NCBI RefSeq assembly: GCF_963576545.1
Contig: NC_083645.1
Span: forward strand, 5,232,930-5,296,929
Direction of reading: 5' to 3'
DNA from: Limanda limanda
Lineage: Eukaryota; Chordata; Actinopteri; Pleuronectiformes; Pleuronectidae
Length of the DNA stretch: 64,000 bases
Within the stretch, counting starts at the first letter, position 1. Each line of letters starts with the position of its first letter. This document shows, in pieces, positions 19,799 to 30,676 of the stretch. The notes below the pieces were generated by a model that was given only the letters and a program-made list of their open reading frames with translations, ran no database searches and had not been told where the DNA came from. Both the position numbers and the translations under genes were made by a program.

Positions 19799-20112
19799 GC
19801 CTTACTTTTGTCTGATAGGGGAGTGGCCTAAGACAGCTACCCCGATTTACATGGATTTGTTTGATCTGGTTTTGCATATTACATTTACAAATAAAGCTTG
19901 TCAATACACAGGGTTCTTAAAGTCTCCTGCTGGATTTTTCTAATTAAAAATAGATAACTAGGGACTACTTGAAAGAACAGGTGTATAATGCTGTCTATTT
20001 CGTTGCCTGCTTGCTCCATGAGTTTCACCATATGGCGTTCCAACCCTTCCCTATGTTCACAGAAAGAAGATTGGTTTTCAAGATCAAACTACCGCTTCTA
20101 TAAAAGCAGATG

Positions 20113-20186
20113 CGTCCCTGGGTGGGCTTGAACCACCATCCTTTCAGTTAACAGCTGAACTCGCTAACCAATTGCCCCACAGAGAC
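20113..20186 (-). tRNA. tRNA-Asn-GTT: tRNA-Asn (GTT), subtype B
   Basis: Standard subtype B changes. TTTT starts 7 nt past the 3' end. Confidence 0.8.
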
Positions 20187-20501
20187 CCCCTTCCTGTAAT
20201 CTGATAGGGGCGTGGCATAAGACAGCTACCCCGATTTATATGGATTTGTTTGATCTCGTTTTGCATATTGCATTTACAAATAAAGCTTGTCAATGCAGAA
20301 GCTTGTTTAAGTCTCCTACTGGATTTTTCTAATTAAAAATAGATAACTAAGGACTTCTTGAAAGAACAGGTGTATAATGCTGTCTATTTCGTTGCCTGCT
20401 TGTTCCGTGAGTTTCATCATACAGTTTTCCAACCCTTCCCTCTGTTCACAGAAAGAAGATTGGTTTTCAAAATCAGACTACCTATGTCATGAAAGCACAT
20501 G

Positions 20502-20575
20502 CGTCCCTGGGTGGGCTTGAACCACCATCCTTTCGGTTAACAGCCGAACGCGCTAACCAATTGCGCCACAGAGAC
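20502..20575 (-). tRNA. tRNA-Asn-GTT: tRNA-Asn (GTT), consensus copy
   Basis: Matches the consensus. Nearest TTTT is 29 nt past the 3' end. Confidence 0.95.
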
Positions 20576-20889
20576 CCCTTACTTTTGTCTGATAGGGGAG
20601 TGGCCTAAGACAGCTACCCCGATTTATATGGATTTGTTTGATCTCGTTTTGCATATTGCATTTTAAATCAAAGCTTGTCAATGCAGAAGCTTGTTTAAGT
20701 CTCCTACTGGATTTTTCTAATTAAAAATAGATAACTAAGGACTTCTTGAAAGAACAGGTGTATAATGCTGTCTATTTCGTTGCCTGCTTGTTCCGTGAGT
20801 TTCATCATACAGTTTTCCAACCCTTCCCTCTGTTCACAGAAAGAAGATTGGTTTTCAAAATCAGACTACCTATGTCATGAAAGCACATG

Positions 20890-20963
20890 CGTCCCTGGGT
20901 GGGCTTGAACCACCATCCTTTCGGTTAACAGCCGAACGCGCTAACCAATTGCGCCACAGAGAC
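20890..20963 (-). tRNA. tRNA-Asn-GTT: tRNA-Asn (GTT), consensus copy
   Basis: Matches the consensus. Nearest TTTT is 29 nt past the 3' end. Confidence 0.95.
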
Positions 20964-21277
20964 GCCTTACTTTTGTCTGATAGGGGAGTGGCCTAATACA
21001 GCTACCCCGATTTACATGGATTTGTTTGATCTGGTTTTGCATATTACATTTACAAATAAAGCTTGTCAATACACAGGGTTCTTAAAGTCTCCTGCTGGAT
21101 TTTTCTAATTAAAAATAGATAACTAGGGACTACTTGAAAGAACAGGTGTATAATGCTGTCTATTTCGTTGCCTGCTTGCTCCATGAGTTTCACCATATGG
21201 CGTTCCAACCCTTCCCTATGTTCACAGAAAGAAGATTGGTTTTCAAGATCAAACTACCGCTTCTATAAAAGCAGATG

Positions 21278-21351
21278 CGTCCCTGGGTGGGCTTGAACCA
21301 CCATCCTTTCAGTTAACAGCTGAACTCGCTAACCAATTGCCCCACAGAGAC
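21278..21351 (-). tRNA. tRNA-Asn-GTT: tRNA-Asn (GTT), subtype B
   Basis: Standard subtype B changes. TTTT starts 7 nt past the 3' end. Confidence 0.8.
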
Positions 21352-21666
21352 CCCCTTCCTGTAATCTGATAGGGGCGTGGCATAAGACAGCTACCCCGAT
21401 TTATATGGATTTGTTTGATCTCGTTTTGCATATTGCATTTACAAATAAAGCTTGTCAATGCAGAAGCTTGTTTAAGTCTCCTACTGGATTTTTCTAATTA
21501 AAAATAGATAACTAAGGACTTCTTGAAAGAACAGGTGTATAATGCTGTCTATTTCGTTGCCTGCTTGTTCCGTGAGTTTCATCATACAGTTTTCCAACCC
21601 TTCCATCTGTTCACAGAAAGAAGATTGGTTTTCAAAATCAGACTACCTATGTCATGAAAGCACATG

Positions 21667-21740
21667 CGTCCCTGGGTGGGCTTGAACCACCATCCTTTCG
21701 GTTAACAGCCGAACGCGCTAACCAATTGCGCCACAGAGAC
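21667..21740 (-). tRNA. tRNA-Asn-GTT: tRNA-Asn (GTT), consensus copy
   Basis: Matches the consensus. Nearest TTTT is 29 nt past the 3' end. Confidence 0.95.
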
Positions 21741-22054
21741 CCCTTACTTTTGTCTGATAGGGGAGTGGCATAAGACAGCTACCCCGATTTATATGGATTT
21801 GTTTGATCTCGTTTTGCATATTGCATTTTAAATCAAAGCTTGTCAATACAGAAGCTTCTTAAAGTGTCCTGCTGGATTTTTCTAATTAAAAATAGATAAC
21901 TAAGGACTTCTTGAAAGAACAGGTGTAAAATGCTGTCTATTTCGCTGCCTTGTTGTTCCATGAGTTTCATCATATGTTTTTCCAACCCTTCCCTATGTTC
22001 ACAGAAAGAAGATTAGTTTTCAAGATCAAACTAACTATTCTATAAAAGCACACG

Positions 22055-22128
22055 CGTCCCTGGGTGGGCTTGAACCACCATCCTTTCGGTTAAGAGCCGA
22101 ACACGCTTACCAATTGCGCCACAGAGAC
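22055..22128 (-). tRNA. tRNA with anticodon CTT in an Asn-type body
   Basis: G34>C at plus-strand 22094 changes the anticodon from GTT to CTT, which would read the Lys codon AAG. C25>U (subtype C) and U20a>A are also present. The stems remain paired with one wobble and G73 is kept, so it lacks the A73 common in tRNA-Lys and its charging is uncertain. TTTT starts 7 nt past the 3' end. Confidence 0.8.
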
Positions 22129-22277
22129 CCACTTCCTGTAATCTGATATGGGCGTGGCCTAAGACAGCTACCCCGATTTATATGTATTTGTTTGATCTTG
22201 TTTTCCAACCCTTCCCTCTGTTCACAGAAAGAAGATTGGTTTGCAAGATCAGACTACCTATGTCATGAAAGCAAATG

Positions 22278-22351
22278 CGTCCCTGGGTGGGCTTGAACCA
22301 CCATCTTTTCGGTTAACAGCCGAACGCGCTAACCAATTGCGCCACAGAGAC
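22278..22351 (-). tRNA. tRNA-Asn-GTT: tRNA-Asn (GTT), G45>A variant
   Basis: Only a variable-loop change, G45>A. No TTTT before the next tRNA gene 149 bp downstream. Confidence 0.92.
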
Positions 22352-22665
22352 CCCTTACTTTTGTCTGATAGGGGAGTGGCCTAAGACAGCTACCCCGATT
22401 TACATGGATTTGTTTGATCTGGTTTTGCATATTACATTTACAAATAAAGCTTGTCAATACACAGGGTTCTTAAAGTCTCCTGCTGGATTTTTCTAATTAA
22501 AAATAGATAACTAAGGACTTCTTGAAAGAACAGGTGTGAAATGCTGTCTATTTCGCTGCCTTGTTGTTCCATGAGTTTCATCATATGTTTTTCCAACCCT
22601 TCCCTATGTTCACAGAAAGAAGATTGGTTTTCAAGATCAAACTACCGCTTCTATAAAAGCAGATG

Positions 22666-22739
22666 CGTCCCTGGGTGGGCTTGAACCACCATCCTTTCAG
22701 TTAACAGCTGAACTCGCTAACCAATTGCCCCACAGAGAC
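22666..22739 (-). tRNA. tRNA-Asn-GTT: tRNA-Asn (GTT), subtype B
   Basis: Standard subtype B changes. TTTT starts 7 nt past the 3' end. Confidence 0.8.
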
Positions 22740-23054
22740 CCACTTCCTGTAACCTGATAGGGGCGTGGCCTAAGACAGCTACCCCGATTTATATGGATTT
22801 GTTTGATCTCGTTTTGCATATTGCATTTACAAATAAAGCTTGTCAATGCAGAAGCTTGTTAAAGTCTCCTACTGGATTTTTCTAATTAAAAATAGATAAC
22901 TAAGGACTTCTTGAAAGAACAGGTGTATAATGCTGTCTATTTCGTTGCCTGCTTGTTCCGTGAGTTTCATCATACAGTTTTCCAACCCTTCCCTCTGTTC
23001 ACAGAAAGAAGATTGGTTTTCAAAATCAGACTACCTATGTCATGAAAGCACATG

Positions 23055-23128
23055 CGTCCCTGGGTGGGCTTGAACCACCATCCTTTCGGTTAACAGCCGA
23101 ACGCGCTAACCAATTGCGCCACAGAGAC
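23055..23128 (-). tRNA. tRNA-Asn-GTT: tRNA-Asn (GTT), consensus copy
   Basis: Matches the consensus. Nearest TTTT is 29 nt past the 3' end. Confidence 0.95.
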
Positions 23129-23442
23129 CCCTTACTTTTGTCTGATAGGGGAGTGGCCTAAGACAGCTACCCCGATTTATATGGATTTGTTTGATCTCGT
23201 TTTGCATATTGCATTTTAAATCAAAGCTTGTCAATGCAGAAGCTTGTTTAAGTCTCCTACTGGATTTTTCTAATTAAAAATAGATAACTAAGGACTTCTT
23301 GAAAGAACAGGTGTATAATGCTGTCTATTTCGTTGCCTGCTTGTTCCGTGAGTTTCATCATACAGTTTTCCAACCCTTCCCTCTGTTCACAGAAAGAAGA
23401 TTGGTTTTCAAAATCAGACTACCTATGTCATGAAAGCACATG

Positions 23443-23516
23443 CGTCCCTGGGTGGGCTTGAACCACCATCCTTTCGGTTAACAGCCGAACGCGCTAACCA
23501 ATTGCGCCACAGAGAC
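23443..23516 (-). tRNA. tRNA-Asn-GTT: tRNA-Asn (GTT), consensus copy
   Basis: Matches the consensus. Nearest TTTT is 29 nt past the 3' end. Confidence 0.95.
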
Positions 23517-23830
23517 CCCTTACTTTTGTCTGATAGGGGAGTGGCATAAGACAGCTACCCCGATTTATATGGATTTGTTTGATCTCGTTTTGCATATTGC
23601 ATTTTAAATCAAAGCTTGTCAATACAGAAGCTTCTTAAAGTGTCCTGCTGGATTTTTCTAATTAAAAATAGATAACTAAGGACTTCTTGAAAGAACAGGT
23701 GTAAAATGCTGTCTATTTCGCTGCCTTGTTGTTCCATGAGTTTCATCATATGTTTTTCCAACCCTTCCCTATGTTCACAGAAAGAAGATTAGTTTTCAAG
23801 ATCAAACTAACTATTCTATAAAAGCACACG

Positions 23831-23904
23831 CGTCCCTGGGTGGGCTTGAACCACCATCCTTTCGGTTAAGAGCCGAACACGCTTACCAATTGCGCCACAG
23901 AGAC
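23831..23904 (-). tRNA. tRNA with anticodon CTT in an Asn-type body
   Basis: Duplicate of the gene at 22055, 1,776 bp away, with the same G34>C (plus-strand 23870), C25>U and U20a>A. TTTT starts 7 nt past the 3' end. Two copies make a base-calling error unlikely but an assembly duplication possible. Confidence 0.8.
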
Positions 23905-24053
23905 CCACTTCCTGTAATCTGATATGGGCGTGGCCTAAGACAGCTACCCCGATTTATATGTATTTGTTTGATCTTGTTTTCCAACCCTTCCCTCTGTTCA
24001 CAGAAAGAAGATTGGTTTGCAAGATCAGACTACCTATGTCATGAAAGCAAATG

Positions 24054-24127
24054 CGTCCCTGGGTGGGCTTGAACCACCATCTTTTCGGTTAACAGCCGAA
24101 CGCGCTAACCAATTGCGCCACAGAGAC
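24054..24127 (-). tRNA. tRNA-Asn-GTT: tRNA-Asn (GTT), G45>A variant
   Basis: Duplicate of the gene at 22278. No TTTT before the next tRNA gene 149 bp downstream. Confidence 0.92.
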
Positions 24128-24441
24128 CCCTTACTTTTGTCTGATAGGGGAGTGGCCTAAGACAGCTACCCCGATTTACATGGATTTGTTTGATCTGGTT
24201 TTGCATATTACATTTACAAATAAAGCTTGTCAATACACAGGGTTCTTAAAGTCTCCTGCTGGATTTTTCTAATTAAAAATAGATAACTAAGGACTTCTTG
24301 AAAGAACAGGTGTGAAATGCTGTCTATTTCGCTGCCTTGTTGTTCCATGAGTTTCATCATATGTTTTTCCAACCCTTCCCTATGTTCACAGAAAGAAGAT
24401 TGGTTTTCAAGATCAAACTACCGCTTCTATAAAAGCAGATG

Positions 24442-24515
24442 CGTCCCTGGGTGGGCTTGAACCACCATCCTTTCAGTTAACAGCTGAACTCGCTAACCAA
24501 TTGCCCCACAGAGAC
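24442..24515 (-). tRNA. tRNA-Asn-GTT: tRNA-Asn (GTT), subtype B
   Basis: Standard subtype B changes. TTTT starts 7 nt past the 3' end. Confidence 0.8.
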
Positions 24516-24830
24516 CCACTTCCTGTAACCTGATAGGGGCGTGGCCTAAGACAGCTACCCCGATTTATATGGATTTGTTTGATCTCGTTTTGCATATTGC
24601 ATTTACAAATAAAGCTTGTCAATGCAGAAGCTTGTTAAAGTCTCCTACTGGATTTTTCTAATTAAAAATAGATAACTAAGGACTTCTTCAAAGAACAGGT
24701 GTATAATGCTGTCTATTTCGTTGCCTGCTTGTTCCGTGAGTTTCATCATACAGTTTTCCAACCCTTCCCTCTGTTCACAGAAAGAAGAATGGTTTTCAAA
24801 ATCAGACTACTTATGTCATGAAAGCACATG

Positions 24831-24904
24831 CGTCCCTGGGTGGGCTTGAACCACCATCCTTTCGGTTAACAGCCGAACGCGCTAACCAATTGCGCCACAG
24901 AGAC
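24831..24904 (-). tRNA. tRNA-Asn-GTT: tRNA-Asn (GTT), consensus copy
   Basis: Matches the consensus. Nearest TTTT is 29 nt past the 3' end. Confidence 0.95.
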
Positions 24905-25217
24905 CCCTTACTTGTCTCGATAGGGGAGTGGCCTAAGACAGCTACCCCGATTTATATGGATTCGTTTGATCTCGTTTTGCAAATTGCATTTTAAATAAAA
25001 GCTTGTCAATACAGAAGCTTCTTAACGTGTCCTGCTGGATTTTTCTAATTAAAAATAGATAACTAAGGACTTCTTGAAAGAACAGGTGTGAAATGCTGTC
25101 TATTTCGCTGCCTTGTTGTTCCATGAGTTTCATCATATGTTTTTCCAACCCTTCCCTATGTTCACAGAAAGAAGATTAGTTTTCAAGATCAAACTAACTA
25201 TTCTATAAAAGCACATG

Positions 25218-25291
25218 CGTCCCTGGGTGGGCTTGAACCACCATCCTTTCGGTTAACAGCCGAACGCGCTAACCAATTGTGCCACAGAGAC
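25218..25291 (-). tRNA. tRNA-Asn-GTT: tRNA-Asn (GTT), G12>A (subtype M)
   Basis: G12>A breaks the 12:23 D-stem pair. TTTT starts 7 nt past the 3' end. Confidence 0.85.
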
Positions 25292-25440
25292 CCACTTCCT
25301 GTAATCTGATAGGGGCGTGGCCTAAAACAGCTACCCCGATTTATATGTATTTGTTTGATCTTGTTTTCCAACCCTTCCCTCTGTTCACAGAAAGAAGATT
25401 GGTTTTCAAGATCAGACTACCTATGTCATGAAAGCACATG

Positions 25441-25514
25441 CGTCCCTGGGTGGGCTTGAACCACCATCCTTTCGGTTAACAGCCGAATGCGCTAACCAAT
25501 TGCGCCACAGAAAA
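25441..25514 (-). tRNA. tRNA-Asn-like (GTT), subtype H with TTTT at its 5' end
   Basis: G1>U, C3>U, G26>A. No TTTT between its 3' end and the next gene. Confidence 0.7.
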
Positions 25515-25828
25515 CCCTTACTTTTGTCTGATAGGGGAGTGGCCTAAGACAGCTACCCTGATTTATATGGATTTGTTTGATCTCGTTTTGCATATTGCAT
25601 TTTCAAACAAAGCTTGTCAAAACAGAAGGCTATTAATGTCTCCTGCTGGCTTATTCTAATTAAAAATAGATAACTAAGGACTTCTTGAAAGAACAGGTGT
25701 ATAATGCTGTCTATTTCGTTGCCTGCTTGCTCCATGAGTTTCACCATATGGCGTTCCAACCCTTCCCTATGTTCACAGAAAGAAGATTGGTTTTCAAGAT
25801 CAAACTACCGCTTCTATAAAAGCAGATG

Positions 25829-25902
25829 CGTCCCTGGGTGGGCTTGAACCACCATCCTTTCAGTTAACAGCTGAACTCGCTAACCAATTGCCCCACAGAG
25901 AC
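25829..25902 (-). tRNA. tRNA-Asn-GTT: tRNA-Asn (GTT), subtype B
   Basis: Standard subtype B changes. TTTT starts 7 nt past the 3' end. Confidence 0.8.
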
Positions 25903-26217
25903 CCCCTTCCTGTAATCTGATAGGGGCGTGGCCTAAGACAGCTACCCCGATTTACATGGATTTGTTTGATCTGGTTTTGCATATTACATTTACAAATAAA
26001 GCTTGTCAATACACAGGGTTCTTAAAGTCTCCTGCTGGATTTTTCTAATTAAAAATAGATAACTAGGGACTTCTTGAAAGAACAGGTGTATAATGCTGTC
26101 TATTTCGTTGCCTGCTTGCTCCATGAGTTTCACCATATGGCGTTCCAACCCTTCCCTATGTTCACAGAAAGAAGATTGGTTTTCAAGATCAAACTACCGC
26201 TTCTATAAAAGCAGATG

Positions 26218-26291
26218 CGTCCCTGGGTGGGCTTGAACCACCATCCTTTCAGTTAACAGCTGAACTCGCTAACCAATTGCCCCACAGAGAC
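26218..26291 (-). tRNA. tRNA-Asn-GTT: tRNA-Asn (GTT), subtype B
   Basis: Standard subtype B changes. TTTT starts 7 nt past the 3' end. Confidence 0.8.
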
Positions 26292-26606
26292 CCCCTTCCT
26301 GTAATCTGATAGGGGCGTGGCCTAAGACAGCTACCCCGATTTATATGGATTTGTTTGATCTCGTTTTGCATATTGCATTTACAAATAAAGCTTGTCAATG
26401 CAGAAGCTTGTTAAAGTCTCCTACTGGATTTTTCTAATTAAAAATAGATAACTAAGGACTTCTTGAAAGAACAGGTGTATAATGCTGTCTATTTCGTTGC
26501 CTGCTTGTTCCGTGAGTTTCATCATACAGTTTTCCAACCCTTCCCTCTGTTCACAGAAAGAAGATTGGTTTTCAAAATCAGACTACCTATGTCATGAAAG
26601 CACATG

Positions 26607-26680
26607 CGTCCCTGGGTGGGCTTGAACCACCATCCTTTCGGTTAACAGCCAAACGCGCTAACCAATTGCGCCAGAGAGAC
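26607..26680 (-). tRNA. tRNA-Asn-GTT: tRNA-Asn (GTT), G7>C and C29>U variant
   Basis: G7>C breaks the 7:66 acceptor pair; C29>U leaves a U-G wobble. Nearest TTTT is 29 nt past the 3' end. Confidence 0.8.
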
Positions 26681-26994
26681 GCCTTACTTTTGTCTGATAG
26701 GGGAGTGGCCTAAGACAGCTACCCCGATTTACATGGATTTGTTTGATCTGGTTTTGCATATTACATTTACAAATAAAGCTTGTCAATACACAGGGTTCTT
26801 AAAGTCTCCTGCTGGATTTTTCTAATTAAAAATAGATAACTAGGGACTTCTTGAAAGAACAGGTGTATAATGCTGTCTATTTCGTTGCCTGCTTGCTCCA
26901 TGAGTTTCACCATATGGCGTTCCAACCCTTCCCTATGTTCACAGAAAGAAGATTGGTTTTCAAGATCAAACTACCGCTTCTATAAAAGCAGATG

Positions 26995-27068
26995 CGTCCC
27001 TGGGTGGGCTTGAACCACCATCCTTTCAGTTAACAGCTGAACTCGCTAACCAATTGCCCCACAGAGAC
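26995..27068 (-). tRNA. tRNA-Asn-GTT: tRNA-Asn (GTT), subtype B
   Basis: Standard subtype B changes. TTTT starts 7 nt past the 3' end. Confidence 0.8.
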
Positions 27069-27383
27069 CCCCTTCCTGTAATCTGATAGGGGCGTGGCCT
27101 AAGACAGCTACCCCGATTTATATGGATTTGTTTGATCTCGTTTTGCATATTGCATTTACAAATAAAGCTTGTCAATGCAGAAGCTTGTTTAAGTCTCCTA
27201 CTGGATTTTTCTAATTAAAAATAGATAACTAAGGACTTCTTGAAAGAACAGGTGTATAATGCTGTCTATTTCGTTGCCTGCTTGTTCCGTGAGTTTCATC
27301 ATACAGTTTTCCAACCCTTCCCTCTGTTCACAGAAAGAAGAATGGTTTTCAAAATCAGACTACTTATGTCATGAAAGCACATG

Positions 27384-27457
27384 CGTCCATGGGTGGGCTT
27401 AAACCACCATCCTTTCGGTTAACAGCCGAACGCGCCAACCAATTGCGCCACAGAGAC
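27384..27457 (-). tRNA. tRNA-Asn-like (GTT), C56>U, possible pseudogene
   Basis: A21>G, C56>U and G68>U. C56 is nearly invariant in tRNAs and in box B, and G68>U breaks the 5:68 pair. Nearest TTTT is 29 nt past the 3' end. Confidence 0.65.
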
Positions 27458-27771
27458 CCCTTACTTTTGTCTGATAGGGGAGTGGCCTAAGACAGCTACC
27501 CCGATTTATATGGATTCGTTTGATCTCGTTTTGCATATTGCATTTTAAATCAAAGCTTGTCAATACAGAAGCTTCTTAAAGTGTCCTGCTGGATTTTTCT
27601 AATTAAAAATAGATAACTAAGGACTTCTTGAAAGAATAGGTGTAAAATGCTGTCTATTTCGCTGCCTTGTTGTTCCATGAGTTTCATCATATGTTTTTCC
27701 AACCCTTCCCTATGTTCACAGAAAGAAGATTAGTTTTCAAGATCAAACTAACTATTCTATAAAAGCACACG

Positions 27772-27845
27772 CGTCCCTGGGTGGGCTTGAACCACCATCC
27801 TTTCGGTTAACAGCCGAACACGCTAACCAATTGCGCCACAGAGAC
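27772..27845 (-). tRNA. tRNA-Asn-GTT: tRNA-Asn (GTT), C25>U (subtype C)
   Basis: Only C25>U. TTTT starts 7 nt past the 3' end. Confidence 0.92.
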
Positions 27846-27994
27846 CCACTTCCTGTAATCTGATAGGGGCGTGGCCTAAGACAGCTACCCCGATTTATAT
27901 GTATTTGTTTGATCTTGTTTTCCAACCCTTCCCTCTGTTCACAGAAAGAAGATTGGTTTGCAAGATCAGACTACCTATGTCATGAAAGCACATG

Positions 27995-28068
27995 CGTCCC
28001 TGGGTGGGCTTGAACCACCATCCTTTCGGTTAACACCCGAACGCGCTAACCAATTGCGCCACAGAGAC
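27995..28068 (-). tRNA. tRNA-Asn-GTT: tRNA-Asn (GTT), C32>G anticodon-loop variant
   Basis: C32>G changes the loop to GTGTTAA; the anticodon is unchanged. No TTTT before the next tRNA gene 149 bp downstream. Confidence 0.85.
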
Positions 28069-28382
28069 CCCTTACTTTTGTCTGATAGGGGAGTGGCCTA
28101 AGACAGCTACCCCGATTTACATGGATTTGTTTGATCTGGTTTTGCATATTACATTTACAAATAAAGCTTGTCAATACACAGTGTTCTTATAGTCTCCTGC
28201 TGGATTTTTCTAATTAAAAATAGATAACTAAGGACTTCTTGAAAGAACAGGTGTGAAATGCTGTCTATTTCGCTGCCTTGTTGTTCCATGAGTTTCATCA
28301 TATGTTTTTCCAACCCTTCCCTATGTTCACAGAAAGAAGATTAGTTTTCAAGATCAAACTAACTATTCTATAAAAGAACACG

Positions 28383-28456
28383 CCTCCCTGGGTGGGCTTG
28401 AACCACCATCCTTTCGGTTAACAGCCGAACGCTCTCACCAATTGCGCCACAGAGAC
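28383..28456 (-). tRNA. tRNA-Asn-GTT: tRNA-Asn (GTT), C72>G, D-arm variant
   Basis: C72>G breaks the 1:72 pair; U20a>G and C23>A alter the D-arm. First gene of the 2,220-bp cassette. TTTT starts 7 nt past the 3' end. Confidence 0.72.
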
Positions 28457-28605
28457 CCACTTCCTGTAATCTGATAGGGGCGTGGCCTAAGACAGCTACC
28501 CCGATTTATATGTATTTGTTTAATCTTGTTTTCCAACCCTTCCCTCTGTTCACAGAAAGAAGATTGGTTTGCAAGATCAGACTACCTATGTCATGAAAGC
28601 ACATG

Positions 28606-28679
28606 CGTCCCTGGGTGGGCTTGAACCACCATCTTTTCGGTTAACAGCCAAACTCGCTAACCAATTGCGCCACAGAGAC
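28606..28679 (-). tRNA. tRNA-Asn-GTT: tRNA-Asn (GTT), C25>A, C29>U, G45>A variant
   Basis: One D-stem mismatch, one wobble and a variable-loop change. No TTTT before the next tRNA gene 149 bp downstream. Confidence 0.82.
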
Positions 28680-28992
28680 CCCTTACTTTTGTCTGATAGG
28701 GGCGTGGCCTAAGACAGCTACCCGATTTATATGGATTTGTTTGATCTCGTTTTGCATATTGCATTTTCAATCAAAGCTTGTCAATACAGAAGCTTCTTAA
28801 AGTGTCCTGCTGGATTTTTCTAATTAAAAATAGATAACTAAGGACTTCTTGAAAGAACAGGTGTGAAATGCTGTCTATTTTGCTGCCTTGTTATTCCATG
28901 AGTTTCATCATATGTTTTTCCAACCCTTCCCTATGTTCACAGAAAGAAGATTAGTTTTCAAGATCAAACTAACTATTCTATAAAAGCACACG

Positions 28993-29066
28993 CGTCCCTG
29001 GGTGGGCTTGAACCACCATCCTTTCGGTTAACAGCCGAACACGCTAACCAATTGCGCCACAGAGAC
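28993..29066 (-). tRNA. tRNA-Asn-GTT: tRNA-Asn (GTT), C25>U (subtype C)
   Basis: Only C25>U. TTTT starts 7 nt past the 3' end. Confidence 0.92.
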
Positions 29067-29215
29067 CCACTTCCTGTAATCTGATAGGGGCGTGGCCTAA
29101 GACAGCTACCCCGATTTATATGTATTTGTTTAATCTTGTTTTCCAACCCTTCCCTCTGTTCACAGAAAGAAGATTGGTTTGCAAGATCAGACTACCTATG
29201 TCATGAAAGCACATG

Positions 29216-29289
29216 CGTCCCTGGGTGGGCTTGAACCACCATCCTTTCGGTTAACAGCCGAAAGCGCTAACCAATTGCGCCACAGAGAC
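29216..29289 (-). tRNA. tRNA-Asn-GTT: tRNA-Asn (GTT), G26>U variant
   Basis: Only the hinge base G26>U. No TTTT before the next tRNA gene 149 bp downstream. Confidence 0.9.
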
Positions 29290-29603
29290 CCCTTACTTTT
29301 GTCTGATAGGGGCGTGGCCTAAGACAGCTACCCCGATTTATATGGATTTGTTTGATCTCGTTTTGCATATTGCATTTTCAATCAAAGCTTGTCAATACAG
29401 AAGCTTCTTAAAGTGTCCTGCTGGATTTTTCTAATTAAAAATAGATAACTAAGGACTTCTTGAAAGAACAGGTGTGAAATGCTGTCTATTTTGCTGCCTT
29501 GTTATTCCATGAGTTTCATCATATGTTTTTCCAACCCTTCCCTATGTTCACAGAAAGAAGATTAGTTTTCAAGATCAAACTAACTATTCTATAAAAGCAC
29601 ACG

Positions 29604-29677
29604 CGTCCCTGGGTGGGCTTGAACCACCATCCTTTCGGTTAACAGCCGAACACGCTATCCAATTGCGCCACAGAGAC
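29604..29677 (-). tRNA. tRNA-Asn-GTT: tRNA-Asn (GTT), C25>U and U20>A variant
   Basis: Subtype C with a D-loop change U20>A. TTTT starts 7 nt past the 3' end. Confidence 0.9.
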
Positions 29678-29826
29678 CCACTTCCTGTAATCTGATAGGG
29701 GCGTGGCCTAAGACAGCTACCCCGATTTATATGTATTTGTTTGATCTTGTTTTCCAACCCTTCCCTCTGTTCACAGAAAGAAGATTGGTTTTCAAGATCA
29801 GACTACCTATGTCATGAAAGCACATG

Positions 29827-29900
29827 CGTCCCTGGGTGGGCTTGAACCACCATCCTTTCGGTTAACAGCCGAACGCGCTAACCAATTGCGCCACAGAGAC
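29827..29900 (-). tRNA. tRNA-Asn-GTT: tRNA-Asn (GTT), consensus copy
   Basis: Matches the consensus. No TTTT before the next tRNA gene 149 bp downstream. Confidence 0.95.
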
Positions 29901-30216
29901 CTCCTTCCTTTAATCTGATAGGGGCTTGGCCTAAGACAGCTACCCCGATTTATATGGATTTGTTTGATCTCGTTTTGCATATTGCATTTACAAATAAAGC
30001 TTGTCAATGCAGAAGCTTGTTTAAAGTCTCCTACTGGATTTTTCTAATTAAAAATAGATAACTAAGGACTTCTTGAAAGAACAGGTGTATAATGCTGTCT
30101 ATTTCGTTGCCTGCTTGTTCCGTGAGTTTCATCATACAGTTTTTCAACCCTTCCCTCTGTTCACAGAAAGCAGATTGGTTTTCAAAATCAGACTACCTAT
30201 GTCATGAAAGCACATG

Positions 30217-30290
30217 CGTCCCTGGGTGGGCTTGAACCACCATCCTTTCGGTTAACAGCCAAACTCGCTAACCAATTGCGCCACAGAGAC
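30217..30290 (-). tRNA. tRNA-Asn-GTT: tRNA-Asn (GTT), C25>A and C29>U variant
   Basis: One mismatch (10:25) and one wobble (29:41). Nearest TTTT is 29 nt past the 3' end. Confidence 0.85.
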
Positions 30291-30602
30291 CCCTTACTTT
30301 TGTCTGATAGGGGAGTGGCCTAAGACAGCTACCCCGATTTATATGGATTTGTTTGATCTCTTTTTGCAATTGCATTTTAAATCAAACTTGTCAATAGAGA
30401 AGCTTCTTAAAGTGTCCTGCTGGATTTTTCTAATTAAAAATAGATAACTAAGGACTTCTTGAAAGAACAGGTGTAAAATGCTGTCTATTTCGCTGCCTTG
30501 TTGTTCCATGAGTTTCATCATATGTTTTTCCAACCCTTCCCTATGTTCACAGAAAGAAGATTAGTTTTCAAGATCAAACTAACTATTCAATAAAAGCACA
30601 TG

Positions 30603-30676
30603 CGTCCCTGGGTGGGCTTGAACCACCATCCTTTCGGTTAACAGCCGAACGCGCTAACCAATTGCGTCACAGAGAC
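30603..30676 (-). tRNA. tRNA-Asn-GTT: tRNA-Asn (GTT), G10>A (subtype L)
   Basis: G10>A breaks the 10:25 pair and alters box A. TTTT starts 7 nt past the 3' end. Confidence 0.85.

Larger units (their letters stand above)
19725..22054. repeat. 1,165-bp three-gene tandem duplication
   Basis: Genes at 19725, 20113 and 20502 match those at 20890, 21278 and 21667 in type and offset. Both copies share a GGGACTACTTG spacer change. Confidence 0.88.
21667..25217. repeat. 1,776-bp five-gene tandem duplication carrying the CTT tRNA
   Basis: Genes at 21667, 22055, 22278, 22666 and 23055 recur at 23443, 23831, 24054, 24442 and 24831. Confidence 0.9.
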
